From: Minwuiaceae bacterium
Lineage (GTDB): Bacteria; Pseudomonadota; Alphaproteobacteria; Minwuiales; Minwuiaceae
Length of the DNA stretch: 64,000 nucleotides
Direction: 5' to 3'
NCBI GenBank assembly: GCA_028278525.1
Contig: JANQEE010000006.1
Location: 186,001-250,000, forward strand
Under the pieces are notes generated by a model. That model was not told where the DNA came from. It saw nothing but the letters and a program-made list of their open reading frames with translations, and did not search any database. The translations under genes were made by a program, and so were the position numbers. This document shows, in pieces, positions 62,372 to 64,000 of the stretch; positions within the stretch are counted from its first letter, which is position 1, and each line of letters opens with the position of its first letter.

Positions 62372-63013
62372 ATGGCCGCCTATCTGCCCGGTATCGTTCT
62401 CGCCTATTCGGCGTTTTTGTTCACGATTCTGACGCCCGGCCCGAACAACCTGGCCGTGATCGGCGCGTCGATGAGCGGGGGCCGGGCGGCCGGCCTCGCC
62501 CTGGCGTTCGGTGTCGCGACCGGCTCGTTCTGCTGGGCCTTGTCCACGGCGCTCGGGCTCTCGGCGTTGCTCGCCTCCTATGCCGGCGCGCTCACCGCGA
62601 TCAAGATCGCCGGCGGCCTTTACCTGCTTTGGCTGGCCTACCGGTCGTTCCGTTCGGCCGCGGCCGACCGGGATGTCGACGTCCCGGCGGCGAATAATGC
62701 GCACCGTTCGCCGGTCGGCTACTACCTGCGTGGGCTGATCATCCAACTGACCAATCCGAAGGCGGCGCTGACCTGGATCGCGATCATCTCGCTCGGCGTC
62801 CAGGCAAGCGCGACACTCGGCCCCGCGCTCGCCATCGTGGCCGGCACCACGCTGATTGCCGTCGTGGTTCACGCCGCCTACGCCGTGGCGTTCTCGACGG
62901 CGCCGGCTGTTCGAGCCTACGCCAAGGTCCGCCGCTGGGTGCAGGGCGCGCTCGGCGTCTTCTTTGCCGCGGCCGGCTTGAGGCTGATCACGCTGCCCGA
63001 CGCAGCAGATTGA
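62372..63013 (+). CDS. LysE/RhtB-family exporter
   Basis: A 213-residue inner-membrane protein with about six hydrophobic segments. F-T-I-L-T-P-G-P-N-N-L-A-V near residues 18-30 is the RhtB signature, followed by G-S-F-C-W-A-L-S-T-A-L-G and Q-L-T-N-P-K-A-A-L-T-W. Members export amino acids such as threonine, homoserine or lysine. AGGGGGAAGCC precedes ATG 62372. Its 3' end overlaps the convergent aconitase gene by 26 bp. Confidence 0.9.
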   Translation: MAAYLPGIVLAYSAFLFTILTPGPNNLAVIGASMSGGRAAGLALAFGVATGSFCWALSTALGLSALLASYAGALTAIKIAGGLYLLWLAYRSFRSAAADRDVDVPAANNAHRSPVGYYLRGLIIQLTNPKAALTWIAIISLGVQASATLGPALAIVAGTTLIAVVVHAAYAVAFSTAPAVRAYAKVRRWVQGALGVFFAAAGLRLITLPDAAD

Positions 63014-64000
63014 GTGCGGAGCCGGCGCGGAACCATTCGAGCTGCGTTGCCGTGTAGGAATGCGTGAGCGATAGCCCTTCGCTCGTCCCGTCGGCATGGG
63101 TCAGCCGACAGATCACCGGCCGGCCCGGCGCCATCTCGTTCAGGCCGGTCAGGCTCAGCCGGTCTTCGGCGCGGATCCGGTCGTAGTCGGCGGGGTCGGC
63201 GAAGGTCAGCGCCAGCAATCCCTGTTTCTTCAGGTTGGTTTCGTGAATGCGCGCGAAGCTCCGGGCGATCACCGCGACCCCACCCAGCAGGCGTGGCGAC
63301 AAGGCGGCGTGTTCGCGGCTGCTGCCCTCGCCGTAATTGGCGTCGCCGATTACCACCCACGGCACGCCTTCACGTCGGTAGTGGCGGGCGATATCGGAAA
63401 ACGTCACGCCGGTTTTGCCGGTCAGCAGGTTGGCCCCTCTGCCGCGTTCGTGGGTGAAGGCGTTGGTCGCGCCCGACAGCATGTTGTCGCTGAACCGGTC
63501 CAGATGGCCGCGAAAGGCGAGCCACGGGCCGGCCGGCGAGATATGGTCGGTCGTCGTCTTGCCGAGCGTCTTGACCAGCGCGGGCATGTCGGTGAAGTCG
63601 TTACCGTTCCAGGCCGGCCACGGCTGCATGACCTGCAGCCGTTCGCTGTTCGGGTCGATGGCGACGCCGACCTTGCGGCCGTTCCCCGGCGGCGCGACGT
63701 AATTGGCGCAGCCCGTGTCAAACCCCTGTGCCGGTACCTCGGGCGCGGGCTTTGGCGGTTGCAGCCGGAACGGCGCGCCGTCCGCTCCTTCCAGCGTATC
63801 TCTACGTGGGTCGAAGGACAGGCGGCCCGCCAGGGCCAGGGCGGTGACGATCTCCGGACTGGCGATAAAGTTCATCGTCGTCGGCTGGCCGTCGTTCCGC
63901 GCCGGGAAGTTGCGGTTGTACGAGGTCACGATGGTATTCGGCTTCTCCGCCGCCTCGCCGGCGCGGCGCCATTGCCCGATACAGGGCCCGCAGGCATTGG
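62988..64000 (-). CDS. acn: Aconitate hydratase, C-terminal part (gene continues beyond window)
   Basis: The last about 337 codons of an aconitase, which converts citrate to isocitrate in the TCA cycle; the 5' part lies beyond position 64000. The first residues in the window read N-A-C-G-P-C-I-G-Q-W, which holds two of the three iron-sulfur cysteines. They are followed by Y-N-R-N-F-P-A-R-N-D-G. The swivel domain has G-D-A-N-Y-G-E-G-S-S-R-E-H-A-A and S-F-A-R-I-H-E-T-N-L-K-K-Q-G. These are features of the mitochondrial-type aconitase rather than AcnA or AcnB of enterics. Confidence 0.93.
   Translation of the reverse strand, partial: NACGPCIGQWRRAGEAAEKPNTIVTSYNRNFPARNDGQPTTMNFIASPEIVTALALAGRLSFDPRRDTLEGADGAPFRLQPPKPAPEVPAQGFDTGCANYVAPPGNGRKVGVAIDPNSERLQVMQPWPAWNGNDFTDMPALVKTLGKTTTDHISPAGPWLAFRGHLDRFSDNMLSGATNAFTHERGRGANLLTGKTGVTFSDIARHYRREGVPWVVIGDANYGEGSSREHAALSPRLLGGVAVIARSFARIHETNLKKQGLLALTFADPADYDRIRAEDRLSLTGLNEMAPGRPVICRLTHADGTSEGLSLTHSYTATQLEWFRAGSALNLLRRAA

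Overview
The window is GC-rich, densely packed chromosomal DNA from an alphaproteobacterium. It is probably Rhodospirillales-like, though that level is inferred. The pointers are a DivK-type receiver, a RibH2-type lumazine synthase behind an FMN riboswitch, two branched-chain-type (Liv) ABC importers, PEP-CTERM proteins and a KaiB/KaiC pair without KaiA. No rRNA, tRNA, CRISPR array, phage or insertion sequence was recognised. Most of the window reads as the genome of a metabolically versatile heterotroph.

Layout. 0.1-6.3 kb: a translationally coupled catabolic operon (hot-dog thioesterase, FMN 2-hydroxyacid oxidase, alpha/beta hydrolase, methyltransferase, acyl-CoA synthetase) facing a PaaI-type thioesterase. 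6.35-6.56 kb: an intergenic unit with an FNR/FixK-type box, a -10 element and a strong terminator, which together look like a small RNA gene. 7.8-8.9 kb: a PEP-CTERM protein behind a near-perfect sigma-54 promoter with an upstream palindrome. 9.0-17.9 kb: glutamine-synthetase-like ligase and class-III aminotransferase, divergent from a complete Liv importer (with a LivM-LivG fusion), an N-formylglutamate-amidohydrolase-like enzyme and an isochorismatase-like hydrolase. 17.9-24.7 kb: an orphan TAXI receptor, a 1,638-residue AAA ATPase carrying nine Ig/cadherin-like repeats, and a coiled-coil protein. 25.1-30.3 kb: a second Liv importer. 30.4-46.3 kb: DNA-alkylation repair (Ada/AlkA hybrid plus Ogt), two LysR regulators, cupin, two GSTs, amidase with a small partner, ribH with its riboswitch, SMP-30 lactonase, a second PEP-CTERM protein, a CoA-transferase, lipoproteins (one Bor-like) and an aldonolactone-oxidase-like flavoprotein.

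46.4-49.9 kb: a two-subunit N,N-dimethylformamidase-like iron amidohydrolase with a proline-iminopeptidase-like hydrolase, followed by a GltS symporter. 51.3-57.9 kb: a clock/signalling island with receiver protein, KaiB, KaiC, a REC-PAS histidine kinase, a DivK-like receiver and a PAS histidine kinase. 58.6-59.3 kb: a peroxiredoxin-like gene interrupted by an in-frame TGA where the family has the first Cys of WCPYC. A good bacterial SECIS hairpin follows at once, so this is very probably a selenoprotein. 59.3-64.0 kb: a perfect 22-bp inverted repeat, zinc alcohol dehydrogenase, HAD-like protein, XRE regulator with a 2TM domain, RhtB-type exporter and the 3' part of an aconitase gene that runs off the window.

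Best candidates for undescribed biology: the AAA/Ig-repeat/TAXI operon, the anaerobically controlled small RNA, the Sec-containing peroxiredoxin, the KaiA-less Kai island, and the glutamylation-type catabolic cluster around the first Liv importer.
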